64,000 nucleotides of DNA, from the NCBI RefSeq assembly GCF_905147365.1, contig NC_056412.1:6812001-6876000 (forward strand). Direction: 5' to 3'. The notes below the pieces were generated by a model. It was not told the origin of the DNA, did not search any database, and saw only the letters and a list, made by a program, of their open reading frames with translations. Position numbers and translations under genes: made by a program. Of this stretch, positions 31,511-43,578 are shown piece after piece. Every line of letters starts with the position of its first letter. Position 1 is the stretch's first letter. Origin of the DNA: Aricia agestis. Its lineage: Eukaryota > Arthropoda > Insecta > Lepidoptera > Lycaenidae.

Positions 31511-31706
31511 GATTGTTTTCAGACCAGCGGCAGCGGCGTATTGAGGACCAATAATTACGGAGTTCAGCGTTAAATAGGTAAATAAAGATTTGACAAAACC
31601 ACGACAAGAAACAATCCGAAAAACCCCAATAGACCTTATCACGTCCCCCACAAGGGCATATTCATGAAACAGCGCACGAAGACTATGTTGCATCCTAAGA
31701 TCTTAC

Positions 31707-32949
31707 GGGTCTTTCCCGTTTCATACCACATATTTTTCATACCGCGGTATGAAACAGCGAAGTACTGTTTTTGAATTGCCTGTTTCGTACCGCGGTGCTT
31801 GGAGTGATATGAAACGACGAATTCTTTTTTGGTATGGGTGGATTTGTACCATGAATTTTCTTAAATATTTTTAGTCTAATCACTTATTTATACTGGCGTA
31901 TAGAAAAGTGGTAACAAGAAGAAATAAAAAAATATTTTGTTTAAAGAAATGTCATTTATTTCAAAATCAAAAAATATATTAATAAATACTATCAGATTTC
32001 TAACAATAGTATCACAGTTTGATTTAAATTACACATAGAACTTTAAAATTAACCTAACACTATAGTATAATTAATTTTAAATTATCAAAAAGAATTTAAA
32101 TGTACTTATGGTCCGGGAGCTGTCAATCTCAAAGTGCACTCATAGTGTGCATTGATTTTTTTACGAAAATAGGTAGTTTAGAAAATACAAATAAAAAAGG
32201 TAGGGTTTCGTAGTACCACTAGTTTTTTTTTTAATTTTTGTATGGATGTAACGTGGGAGAGCCATGCTTTGGCACGGATGGGCGAGCTCGATCGATCTCA
32301 CCGAGTGAGTGAGTTTACCGGAGGCCCACCGCCCAATCCTCTACCCTATTCTCTTCCCTACCCTCCCCTGTCCTATTACCCTATTCCCTCTTAAAAGAAT
32401 AGCAATGTAACTGCAGTTTTTCTGATGTTGCGAGTGTCCATGGGCGACGGAAGTTGCTTTCCATCAGGTGACCCGTTTGCTCGATTCATATTCTATGATT
32501 TATTTCAATTGATTGTGTTGATCTTTTTGAATTTTTTACATCATTAGGTTTTTTTAATAAAACACAATAATACTTAGAGTCTTTTCGTATACTTACCATC
32601 AATAAATTGCCCAATATGTATTTGGTTTCTCTGAGATGAATTTATTTAATTTAAATGATCAAATAAAATAAAATAATAATATGTAAATAAAAATTATAAA
32701 TAATAAAATAAAATTAAATAATTTATTATTTTATAATTTATATAATATGTAAGTATGTATATAAATTATATAGATATTTTGAGCTTGACTGTACTAAAAT
32801 GTGCGCTGCGGTACGAATCGACTACCTAATTCAAAAAAGGTCTTCATTGTTTCGGACGCCGGTATGAAACAGGCAATTCAAAAACAGTAGGTACTTCGCT
32901 GTTTCATACCGCGGTATGAAAAATTTGTGTTATGAAACGGGAAGGACCC
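31707..32949. mobile_element. DNA transposon with about 90-bp terminal inverted repeats and 8-bp target duplication
   Basis: Left end 'gggtctttcccgtttcata' and right end its near-complement (...gaaacgggaaggaccc). Both arms continue through the palindrome 'cataccgcggtatga' and 'acagcgaagtac' to 'ttgaattgcctgtttc'. The flanks are the exact 8-bp repeat GATCTTAC (31699-31706 and 32950-32957). Length 1,243 bp. No transposase frame. A GC-rich lepidopteran repeat is nested at 32250-32495. hAT- or P-like by duplication length. Confidence 0.85.
32250..32495 (+). mobile_element. GC-rich lepidopteran repeat (family L), copy 1, nested
   Basis: Runs from 'acgtgggagagccatgct' to 'ggtgacccgtttgctcgatt'. 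Copies at 47580-47905, 57412-57628, 59495-59862 and 63487-63905. Shared blocks: 'gagtgagtttaccggaggccc', C/T-rich 'ccctaccctattc' repeats, and 'ctgatg.tgcgagtgtccatgggcgacgg'. Inserted inside the 31707-32949 transposon, so younger than it. Confidence 0.7.
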
Positions 32950-33059
32950 GATCTTACGAATAATACTGAAATACATTTGAATTATTTACGAATACATATT
33001 AGCTTTTGTTTATGTTGTATTTGAAATACGCATTTATAATCCATTCAAATGTTATAAAT

Positions 33060-33245
33060 TCGAAAATATTTATGTTCGTCTGTTTGTACTTTGTTACCTC
33101 TTAAAATTTCAACGGCTGAACTGATTTGAAATTGGTAAATATTTTAGGTCCTGGTAAAGCATAGTTTTTTTGCGAAAAAAATGTGTAGTTCTCGGGTAAT
33201 AAAGGTATTTCAGCCCAGAGAAGTTGCGAGTACCATCTAGTACAA
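33060..33245 (+). mobile_element. Lepidopteran repeat 'cgaaag..tctgt', fragment 2
   Basis: Diverged copy, recognised by 'ttgttacctctt...ggctgaactgatttgaaatt' and 'ctcgggtaataaaggtatttcagcccagag'. Confidence 0.5.
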
Positions 33246-33255
33246 AATTATAATA

Positions 33256-33770
33256 ACTAGAGATCGCCCAATGGGCGAAATTCGATCATTGGACCTCAAA
33301 TAAAAATTAAATTATAAGTTTCAAATTTCAACGCTTTTCTATTGATCTTCTTTGTCAAAATTTTGACTTTTTTAAACATGATTTCTGCGACAGGCCCTGA
33401 GTTTGTCGCAGGAATCATGTGTTAATAAAGTCAAATGATGACAGACGGGCCGTGTAATAATTATTGTCTAATGCAGTATTTAAGATTCAATAAAAAAAAC
33501 GAAATCTATTTTCAATTTAACAACAGACTTCAACCATAAATAAAAGAGTACAATTCGTGTGTATAGGCTTATCAATCAATATCTCCTAGTGTGTGTAATG
33601 TTTTATTTGTTAAAAAAATGTATGATAAAAGCATCATTTCAAAACAATATTAGCTCGATGCACTCCTTCATCATATAAACTATAACTGTGCAAAATTTCA
33701 TTCGCCTACGTTTCCGCATTTTTCGTCAAAAGGGATCCAAAGTTTTTCACTCGCGTATTAATATATAGAT
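33256..33770 (+). mobile_element. Interspersed repeat 'ctagagatcgcccaatgg', copy 2
   Basis: Second copy of 22945-23450, colinear across about 500 bp with several small indels. Confidence 0.65.
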
Positions 33771-34984
33771 TAACTAATAGAAATGTTAATGAGAATATTA
33801 TTGATAAGGCAAGACGTTTCTAAAAGCAACAAGTGATTGTTTATGAACTTAATATCGTTCCTTATCCTTATAATATTACTAAACGCTCCTCGTTTTTTAT
33901 AAGTCGAGATGTGCACTTAAACAGGATTACAAATGTTTTTTCCTTTTCGCTAAAGAAAAGCCGAGACATTTAATGCAACTTATAAAGCGGCTACAAAATT
34001 ACCCGATCAGTTACCAAGTACTCGCGGTTATGAGAATATAAAAATTTCTCTCTCAATTATAAAGAGACATAATCTGGCTAAGATGTTCAATATCTAATTG
34101 CAACCTGTCTAAAGTAAAAAAATCCGATTATTACGTAACAGATATCCACACTAATACTATGAATACAAACTTTTGCGTTCATAATATTAGGTCTCCATTC
34201 CACCGCGGCGCACGCAGAGGCTACGCACGTGCGTCAAGCTTCGCTTTGTAAGAAAATATATGTGACTGTTTCCACTGCAACTCATGGACACGCTACGCCA
34301 CAGAATATATATTAGTAGTACCAAGCTACGCACGAATTGACTCACGTAGCTTGCTTAAATATCATGGTGCACACGTAGCTCAACACTGGCCACGCTACGC
34401 ATGCTATAAATCAGTTAACTAAAGCTGGCATGTTCACAGTGCTCACACTTATGCAATTTCACTATACAGTACGTTTAAAAATATAATATGTTTGCATCAT
34501 GATAAAAATTATCGTATAATCTGCGTACGATAGTAATATGCTATCGTACATCGTACGTATGCACAAAATTATCGTATGTGTACGATAACTATCGTACGGT
34601 TCCGAACCCTGGCCACGCGCCGATCACACGTTACCGACTTGTAACATCACGCTGTATTTATAAACAGTAGTATAATAAAAACAATAACTGTCCCCTTCAC
34701 GTTCATAAGATAGACCGCGCACGAGAGAGACGGACATACTTTTTTATGATGCGTATGTAGTACGACGTCACGCCATGTGCTTATTCACACACACTACACA
34801 AGCGCAATGGTTAAATGTGTTGATCGTGCCAGCTCTTCTTAACTGACTTGTATGCACGGGATACACGGAAGCGTGTTCATAGGCAGTGGAAACGTTGACT
34901 CACGTAGTCAAAGAAATAAAGCCGTGCACGTCCACGCGTGCGCGTGGCCGTGCACAGCGTGCGCCGCGGTGGGTTGGCGCCTTT
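33771..34984. other. Unassigned DNA with 'gctacgcac' and 'cgtacgata' iterations
   Basis: At 34200-34400 a motif like 'gctacgcac' recurs several times in both orientations; at 34505-34600 'tatcgtac'/'cgtacgata' recurs. These look like degraded repeat elements. No gene supported; GC-rich frames near 34850-35000 have no recognisable product. Confidence 0.35.
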
Positions 34985-35150
34985 ACACACACTTGTGTCT
35001 GTCAGTCTCGTTACCTCTTCATTCTCAAACTGTTGAACAGATATTACTGTTTGATATGGAGATACTTTTTACCTCGGAAAAATATGCGGTTCCCGCGCGA
35101 TAGTCGCATTTTTGCACGGCGAAATTGCGGACGTCATATAATTTATAACT
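34985..35150 (+). mobile_element. Lepidopteran repeat 'tgtgtctgtc', fragment 3
   Basis: Contains 'gttacctcttcattctcaaactg', 'atggagatact' and 'gcggttcccgcgcga' landmarks of the family. Confidence 0.55.
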
Positions 35151-38100
35151 TTATTTTATAAAAGCTTTTTACTTGACTTTTTACATATTATGTGGATATC
35201 TTTCGGTGCTATGATAATGATAATTCTGATGATACGATTCTAGTTAAATAGGTATCATCATATTTCTAAATAGCGACTTATTATTTCTGCGTCTTTCTTT
35301 ACGTGATATAAGTAAACGATATCTAAAGGTTAAAATATACCTCCATGAAGTTGACAGTAAACATTATATTATATTTTAATGATGTATTTATATTAATGAA
35401 TGGATTATTATAAAATCATTAAACAGTCATCATAATGTACGTTAATACATAATTATTTTATTATTTTGCTTATAAGGCGAGCTGCGTGTGGCGAACAAAT
35501 TCGTATGCAATAAATCAAAAAGAAAAAAGTGCAACGAGAGACCGATGTTTGTTGGCTTACACTTACATTGTTTTAGAATATTATAAGTACAACATTTACT
35601 TTCTTCAAAAATTTTGTTGTTTTTAGACATGTGGTTACTGTTTTAGGAAGTACCAATGGAATAATTGATTCATTTGGCAGTTTCGTAATTTGGTCGATTT
35701 ATGTCAACTTAATGTTGCGTTTGAGAAAATACGACTAAAATACGTAGGTCTTCCATCTGCCTATGAATCAACTTCTCTGATAGTACTATATTCTATCCCA
35801 GCCGTTATAGTCACAATATTATGTATTAAGATGAATTTTTTAAACTTCATCCCCCAACTGGGGTTAAAGTGGCCAGAATGTATTGCATTGTAAAGCAAGC
35901 AGAAGAATAACCTGAAAACCTTTCTTTTTGGATATCGGTTAAAAATAAGAATCTTCCTTTCCTCATTACACTGTCTGCCACCCAAACCGTTCACCACATA
36001 AAAACAGTAAATGACGTACACCAATATGCGAATTCACTTAGTGAATTGAGAAATCAAGGAAGTTTTACCAAAAAAGTGCTCTAATTGATACTTTATCCAG
36101 TGCTTGTACTCTTTGGGTGGCGGAATATTACTTCAAAATGACACCAGCGATGAAATATTGTTAAAGTTTTTGCGAACATTTCGTATGATATGGTGATTTA
36201 CTTAAGCCGCTTTAAGTTTTTGTTTATTTTCATAAATTATATATACACGTTTGTATGTATGTTTATTTAAAGATTTTCTTCATACTCAATCGCTAAACTG
36301 AGTAAGAGAATGTAGTTTTAGAGAACTACACTCTTAAGACAAAAAAAATATCCACAGCCGAACATATAACCTCCTCCTTTTTGGAAGTCGGTTAAAAAGA
36401 AAACATGTGAAAGAAATTAATTTCATTAAATCAAGTTCAGTAACAATTAGTGACCACGAAGACAATCTTGTAATTACTTAACTACTGTATTTTTCTACCT
36501 GCCTACCTAATTACAAATACTATTGGTCTATTATTTAGTTAAATTACAAACCTCATGTAGGTAAAACCAATTATCAAACAGATGGCTGATACACGACTGA
36601 ATCAAATGATTGAGCTATAAAAACATACTCCTTTAATAAAACAATTTATTTGATGTCTCATTTTAATCATTTAAATAACAGCCTACTGACGTATTATTTA
36701 TCTTTTCTAATGTTGACTTAATCCAGTAGTTCAATTATCCAGATTTTTTCATTACCATTGGATTATTTGTATCCTTCGTGAGTAACAATAATTTCTTCCA
36801 GGTTTCTGGTAAATGTGTAATTAATTTTTTATCGTTTTTACCCATAAAATTTTAGGCGAACCCTTTGAGAGGTTTTTGTATCGATGTAACTGATGGGATC
36901 AGTTTATACAGTGACAAAATACTCGGGGTAGTGTTCCTTTGTCGACGAGCTGGGTTTTGTGTGTCGAGATTCGTCCCATGATATTTTACCTCATGTCATT
37001 ATTAAGACATCACTTACCCGGTGGCTGGAGATCTCTCCGTTGATAAAATTTCGATCATTTATTCTGTACTTCAAATGCCTGAGAAAATATTTCTGATATT
37101 TTTATACTCGACGCTGATTGGTACTGTATTATATTTTTATCATACCCAATTAAATTTTACTCAAACGACAAATTTTTAATAATAATTTGTTATAACAATA
37201 TTTATTATTTACTAAAATTATAAATCTTACTATAAACAGGTACTTAGATTGTGATACCTATCTATCAAACTCAAAATATATAGATGCAAGGTAGGATGCA
37301 AGGAACAATTTTTAAAATAACTTCGTGCTGTCAAAAAGCGTTGAGAAACAAAAGACGAGTGCGACAAACTGTCTTTTCCTATTTTCGTAATTAAGACGAT
37401 CAAACCACTGAACATCACCTATGAGACAATCAAAACGAATGTTAAATCGCACGTAAAAACGACGCAAAGGAAACATTAATTAGTGATCCGCCCTTAATTA
37501 AATTGTAACGTCTCATCGAGCTTCCACGGGACCCTCCCTCGGTGGTCCTCACCCAGACGATGTCGTCTGTATGGTCCAGGAAATAAAGGTCATATTGGTG
37601 TCGCAGTCAATATTTAGGAGAAACGCAATAAACAGGCAATAAGATCAGTAGGTCCCGGAAACAACTCAATAGCTTTACAAAAAAATTAAAAAATAATTAA
37701 TTGCAAAATACTTAAAAAAATAACTCAAAACTTGGGGGTTTTTACGGACATAATTTCGTTTATCTTTTCGTTTGACTAAATATAACTAAGTATTTTTATT
37801 GCTTTATCTCAAATAGTATCATTAATAAAATATCAAAGTGATTTAATTTTACTACTAAAATGTGGCCTCAGTAGGCAGTGCAGGATTCGTGATGCCTGAT
37901 AAAATATATTCACAACTTAATATTCAGTTGATAAGAACTATGAAAACTGATTTCAAAGAATCAAGATATAGAGTGTCAAAAATTAAAGCGAAGATTATAA
38001 AAGAGCATATAATATCGTAAAAGGTAGAGTAAGATGATTTAAAAACAAGAATCTTGTATTCCATTTTTTAATCAGAAGGTTAAAAAGGCGTTGACCATAA

Positions 38101-39414
38101 AATGCTTTATTTGTGTTTAATTAAAAATAAAACGAACTATGCAAGAGTATAATGAAAAGTAATTTTTAACTCTAGGTGTGAAAGGGCGGGGCGAATTAAG
38201 ATTAAAGTTCGAAACGATTTGTGGGTGTCTTTGCAATACGAGCAACTTTAGTGATGTAGAATCCTATATAGTTTATGGAATCCATTTTAATTTTTATGGA
38301 AATAAATTAGATCACCTTATCTACTTCTACTTGTGGCAATTTAGGTTTAAAATTTTTGCTAGAAAAATTAGATAAAATTTATACAAAAAGGTAAACGTAA
38401 AATGTATCGTGTATTTTTTGATATCATATATTATATTCTGTATGTACATAATATTATATTCTATCTATTCTATTTAATATATAAAAAAGTCCATGGCGTG
38501 ATGAATTACAATTAAGTAATAAATAATAATATTATTTCAAATATCCTTGATGCGAAAAACCTATACACAAAGATAGCAGAAAAAGGATATGGGCGAACAG
38601 TCATAGACGGCCTCAAATTACATCATAAAAAATAAAAAAAACATTTTTATGTAAGGTCATGCGCAACTATTTCTTATATTATATCAAACCTTTTCTTAGC
38701 CTATGCTCTAGTTCTGAAATTATTTAACCGGCGTGATTTACATACCCAAACTTTTATTAAAAGAAAAAAAAACTAACGGTACCATCTACAGCTAGTTTGA
38801 TTTATGTCATTGTAAGAGCAGTTCGAATTCGTATTTTCACGCAATTTTATGGAATTCGATACGAGCCGGCACACCGCTTCTGTGTCCATTTGGTTCTCAG
38901 CAAGGGACCTCTCGTGCTGTGCTTTTATCGTGGCTATCGCGTCATTAATCAAAAGTAGCCAAACTAATCTAAAACTACCCTTGTAAACTAATAAGGGTTC
39001 GTTAATTACGATATTTAATTGATGAATGTAAAGCAAGGACTTAAATGAGTATAGCTAATGATAGCTATACTTGTGTATTAATTCAACTTTATGAAAATAT
39101 AAAGAGTGTTACAAAATGACGATGATGTGGCTGTACCCACAATTCGCCTAACATTCCTGCATCGCGCTATCGAAGTTTTCTGAGCGCGTCGGTATATATG
39201 CGACAGCTGAAATGTATCACGTGGGCTTCGGCCTGACCGAGCATAACACCTCGCTCGGTCGGAAGATCTTCCTTTGGCCACCACACACATATCCCACAAT
39301 AATTTCATTTTTGATATAGACCTCTAAATTGTGTATTTTGGGGATTGAGGAATGTGATATCAACTCGAAAACACATTTGCAAGAATTTGGGCAAGTTAAA
39401 TACTATCCTTACTT
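35151..39414. other. Long AT-rich stretch without supported genes
   Basis: Short frames only. An 87-codon - strand frame (38773-39036) has slightly gene-like composition, but no family and no convincing splice sites. A repeat tail (36345-36397) is the inverted counterpart of 27166-27225. Confidence 0.35.
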
Positions 39415-39620
39415 CCTTACTAATTTCCTTACTAATATTATAAATGCGAAAGTGTGTCTGTCTGTCTGTTACCTCTTCACGCCGATTTGCTGAAATTTAG
39501 TATGGAGGTACTTTGAGTCCCGGGTAAGGACATAGGATACTTTTCATCCCAGAAAAAATTACGGTTCCCGCGCGAAAAACGAATTTTGGCGCAACGGAGT
39601 TGCGGGCATCACCTAGTTTT
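39415..39620 (+). mobile_element. Lepidopteran repeat 'gcgaaagtgtgtctgtctgtct', fragment 4
   Basis: Best-preserved copy: from 'aatattataaatgcgaaagt' through 'tatggaggtactttgagtcccggg' and 'acggttcccgcgcgaaaa' to 'gttgcgggcatcacctagt'. The end 'catcacctagt' matches Helitron-like elements abundant in Lepidoptera. Confidence 0.65.
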
Positions 39621-40188
39621 ATATAAATCCCGCGCCCCGCCTGCAACGGAGCCGCGGCCCCAGCCTCCCCCCCGCGTTCCAAAAACAAAGGAAAAAAGGA
39701 GGCTCCTGCAAAGGAGTGTCCTCCCTCCGAAAGGGATCGAAAGTGCGATGATTAAGAGTGGAGAGGAAGAAGAAGAGTTTTGCCGGGAATGTGAAATGGT
39801 GATGTTGTGCTTTTATATTATTTTCCTAAAATTGTGTTATCTGGGTTTTTAATGTGTAATATTGGTAGGATATTAACCATTAGAGATTCGTTATCGTGCA
39901 CAAGTGTGGGAAAGTGATGTAATAACCAGAAACGTGCTCTTTTGTGTTCCCTCCAAAACTCCATCGAAAGTTTCAGTAAAGCGTCTACCACTTTACTGAA
40001 TCGACCGACTTGACTTCTTGACTTTATATTTAGACTTTGACTAGACTTTAGACCTGACTGACCTGACGATAATATAGAAAAAATTGTATTAAAGAATATT
40101 GTTTTCCCGCCATAATATTATACTCGACACTGGCCATGGTTATAGCCGAAGTGCCATTATAAGAAAAAAAAAAAAAAGAGGAAGAAGA
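39621..40188. other. Unassigned DNA before the LINE ORF1-like remnant
   Basis: A GC-rich beginning (39630-39740) and AT-rich remainder; no supported gene. It may be the 5' part of the following element. Confidence 0.3.
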
Positions 40189-40640
40189 AGAAACCCGTCG
40201 TCCGCAACCATCGCGGCACCGCACCCGAAGGACCCGAGCAGCTGTTGCGGCGTGAGGCTCCCGCGACGCCGCTGTACGTGTCCAGGCTGCACTGGTCCAC
40301 GACGGTCGAGCAGGTCGTGGACTACATCAGGAGCAAGACCCACTTCGTCTTGAGGGTCGAGCGCTTGGAGTCCCGCCACAAAGTTAATTTGAGCTCCTTT
40401 GTGGTGAGAGTCCCGACGTACAATCTACCGACCTTCGAGAAGGAGTTCTGGCCGATTGGAGTCGTCTACAGGAGGTTCCGAGGACGACTTCCGAACACGT
40501 CGCGCCCCACGTCGTAGACAATACCTGTTTTAGTGTTAGTGTTAGTTTTTAGTATAATTGTATGTATGTTAGTCTATAAGATATTTATAATATCCCAAGG
40601 GCCAAGATGCCCGAATTAAATAAATAATTAAAAAATTAAA
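40189..40640 (+). pseudogene. LINE ORF1-like remnant with 3' tail
   Basis: An open frame from about 40189 to 40517 has no ATG of its own. Its product (PLYVSRLHWSTT..., SSFVVRVPTYNLPTF, EFWPIGVVYRRFRGRLP) matches the C-terminal region of CR1/Jockey-like LINE ORF1 proteins that end in a short Ser-Phe-x-Val / Phe-Trp-Pro motif pair. It is strikingly GC-rich in an AT-rich neighbourhood. It is followed by a short UTR and an 'aattaaataaataattaaa' tail, as at a retrotransposed 3' end. Preceded by a purine tract (a13 then gaggaagaag). Clade uncertain. Confidence 0.5.
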
Positions 40641-42735
40641 AAAATTTTAAAATACACTTTTTAACATAATATTCTTAAAGTTGAAAATATAAATATTATA
40701 GTAAAGACGATATTTTTAAATCATTCATATCATACTCAATAAGATAAATTATTATAATCCGAAAAACTCGAGGAAAATACCGTCACACGTAGGATTTTCT
40801 ACGAACTGAACGATGTAATTTATGCCCAAAAATCCTGATACAAAGAACTTTAGTTATGAATTTATGATATTGTAAAATAACAACTAATTTTTAAGCCGCA
40901 ATATAAATCGAAGGCACCTTTACTTACTATCCAGTATGTTAAAGCAACCCAAAATATAATTTCAGATAGTATAATTAAGCAATTACTGAACAGTTAGTAT
41001 CTCCCGACTTTCGGTAACTGGTTGGAATAAAGTTGTTATCACATAATTGCAAACACTTAGGTAATAATATTTGATCTAGCCTGTCTAGCAAACAAGCCCC
41101 AGGTATTTTAAAATTGCCATTTAATGATAGTTCGACAAATAATGCACTCCAAATATAGTGGTAACATTCTAGGAACACGTTTGTGGTCTGGAAGTTGTTT
41201 TAAAGCCTTTTTACACAAGTCGGTTTTGCAGGATATTTATATCATCTATTCAGTTTTTATTTACACTGAATATAGTGAAAGGCAGAAAAAATAATTGATT
41301 TTCTTTTTTATGGAAAACTTTAATATAATTTGGCATTTGAAAATTATGTAGGAGGAGTCCATGAAAATCCTTTATTCGGATGTAAAGGCTGAAATAATCC
41401 AACTGTTTTAGCAGCCCCTTGAAACAGTTTCTGCATGGCGCATAGGGGTGATCGACGCCTTAAGAAGCTGGCGGAGACTGCGATCCTTCGCGGAGAGCAT
41501 ACTAATGAGCACTACGAACTATTCTAGAGCATATCATTAAAAAACGACTATAATAATGCTTAAGATACAGTGGCGACTGCCATGCGTATACTTTGATGAA
41601 AATTAAAATACACGTCTAAAGAGCGAGATAGCGATATCGGTGTCCGATATGTTGGACAAGGATCTCTAGCACCATTGAGGCAGGTGTCACGATACATCTG
41701 CGCGCACGCACCGAGAGGCACGTGCGTCCCCAAAACCTTCGGAACACTTGCCAAACTTATCGGAGATTTCTAATGACAAAATTCGAATCCATTAAATTAT
41801 TGGATATGCATATGTAACACGAGCCTCGCTAGTAGTTAGTCAACCGGTTTAGAATTTGTTGGAATTTTTTCTAATACATTTCTTATAGGCAATAAAAAGT
41901 AGAAAATAGATTATTGATAATTAGCCGCGGTTTCTAACAGTATTCTGATACAGTTACTTATAAAACTCTTGAAATGCATATTCATGTCAAATTTAAATAA
42001 GTTTATTTGATTTTTTTGGTAGATTTTGATGTTATTATATATAAAAATGTGCAGTGGATGCAATGGAATAGAGTTTGCAATTGACAACTATTCGAAGAGT
42101 AAAAATTGGAATCTTTGATGAAAAAATATAGTAAATTGTTCAGTCAAAGGGCTAGCTGTTTGATTGAACGGCTAATTTAACAAGTTGGCTGCGACATATC
42201 ATATACAACAGCAGACAATTGCAGGGGTATTCGAGACATTCGTAGTGCATTTTGAAAACGTTGACATTATAATATGTAGTGATTATTATTTTGGAAAAAT
42301 GAATACACTGATAATAATATTATAATAGTGCAACGCTCATAAAACATTGTTAATTAGAATGAAGACGTAACCTTTTTGCCAATAAGGTAATCGCTCTTAT
42401 CATAATTGAAAAGTTAAATCTGCATTTTTTGTTAATATTTAAAAGTTAAGTGCGCGGCACGAGCGGCGACCAATTTATAAGCAATTTGGTAAGCAGGAAG
42501 CTGTGCGCGTGCGACAGGCTGATTTCAATAATAAATCGATAAACTGGCCGATTCACCGAACGAATGGCGCTAGCCTGAAATTATCGACGTCGGTACGAAA
42601 CGGCTAGGGGCGGGGTACAACGGTTCTTCGACGTCTGCTAAATTGTTACGCGACTGATACACACTTGTGAGTTGTGACATACTGCTGGAGCGCTGTATGA
42701 TTTAGTACGAACATTTTCGGGCTTACGGAAGCAGC
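40641..42735. other. AT-rich DNA, nothing recognised
   Basis: No supported gene, RNA or repeat. A short GC-rich patch at 41420-41515 has no assigned meaning. Confidence 0.3.
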
Positions 42736-42847
42736 TTGCCGCTCCATCCCCTCCTTATCTTATACATACAACGTGAAATTTTAGTGGTTGTTTTCCCGCA
42801 GCAGAACGATTTACCTATAGTAGTACTATCGAATCATACTTACTTAC

Positions 42848-43051
42848 TTACTTACTGCGGCGCAGCGACCCAAATTGAGTCTTGGCCTCTGACACAAGCA
42901 CACGCCATTTATTTCGATCCTGTGCGACATCTTGCCATGATCCGGCTCGTAACGCCTTCAGGTCCTTTTCTACCTCATCCCTCCAGCGGTATCTGGGACG
43001 GCCTACCGGTCGTTTGCCAGTCATTTGCCCCACATACGCTTTTTGCCCCAC
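42848..43051 (-). pseudogene. LINE reverse-transcriptase C-terminal fragment
   Basis: 68-codon frame with 'GKRPVGRPRYRWRDEVEKDL', 'WQDVAQDRNKWR' and 'VSEAKTQFGSLRRSK', typical of the extreme C-terminus of insect LINE reverse transcriptases. It is followed on that strand by an (AAGT)n tail. The rest of the element is absent: a classic 5'-truncated insertion, from a different LINE than that at 29360-29965. Confidence 0.75.
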
Positions 43052-43245
43052 ATACTATCGAATCATGCATGTTAATATTTGAAAATAAAAATATTTTGTA
43101 TGACGTACTATGGCAACTTTGTGCCGATAGGCGCGAGCGTCTATGACCCGGCCGAATTTTTTTTATGATTTGCATAAAAAAAACTACATAAATCTATTGT
43201 ACGACTAACATAGAATCATTTTACTGTGGGAAAACAACCATTAAA

Positions 43246-43578
43246 ATTTCACGCAGTATATAAAATTCTCGTGTCACAATGTTAGTTACCGTACTCCTCC
43301 GAAACGGCTTTACTGACTTTTACCAAATTTTATATGCACATTCAGTAGGTCTGAGAATTGGCTACTGGCTACTTTTTATATTGATAAGTGCATTTGTTGA
43401 ATAAATAATAGTATATTATTACTCGAGACTGACGGCGACCAATGTTTGTGCGACGGGATAGCGATGGACGTTGCCATGGTGCCACGGTGCCATATTTGTT
43501 TAGTCACTTCAATAAAATAATTATAAGGGAGAAATACTTTAAATGGCAAAACAACGTTTGCCGGGACAGCTAGTATTT
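43246..43578 (-). mobile_element. Inverted copy of the 'ctagctgtcccggcaaacg' repeat
   Basis: Complement of 19003-19335 over its length, ending 'gtttgccgggacagctag'. Confidence 0.6.

Noticed and set aside
38773..39036. Possible host exon on the - strand (87 codons)
   Set aside because: Composition is mildly gene-like, but there is no recognised family and no convincing splice acceptor or donor in phase.
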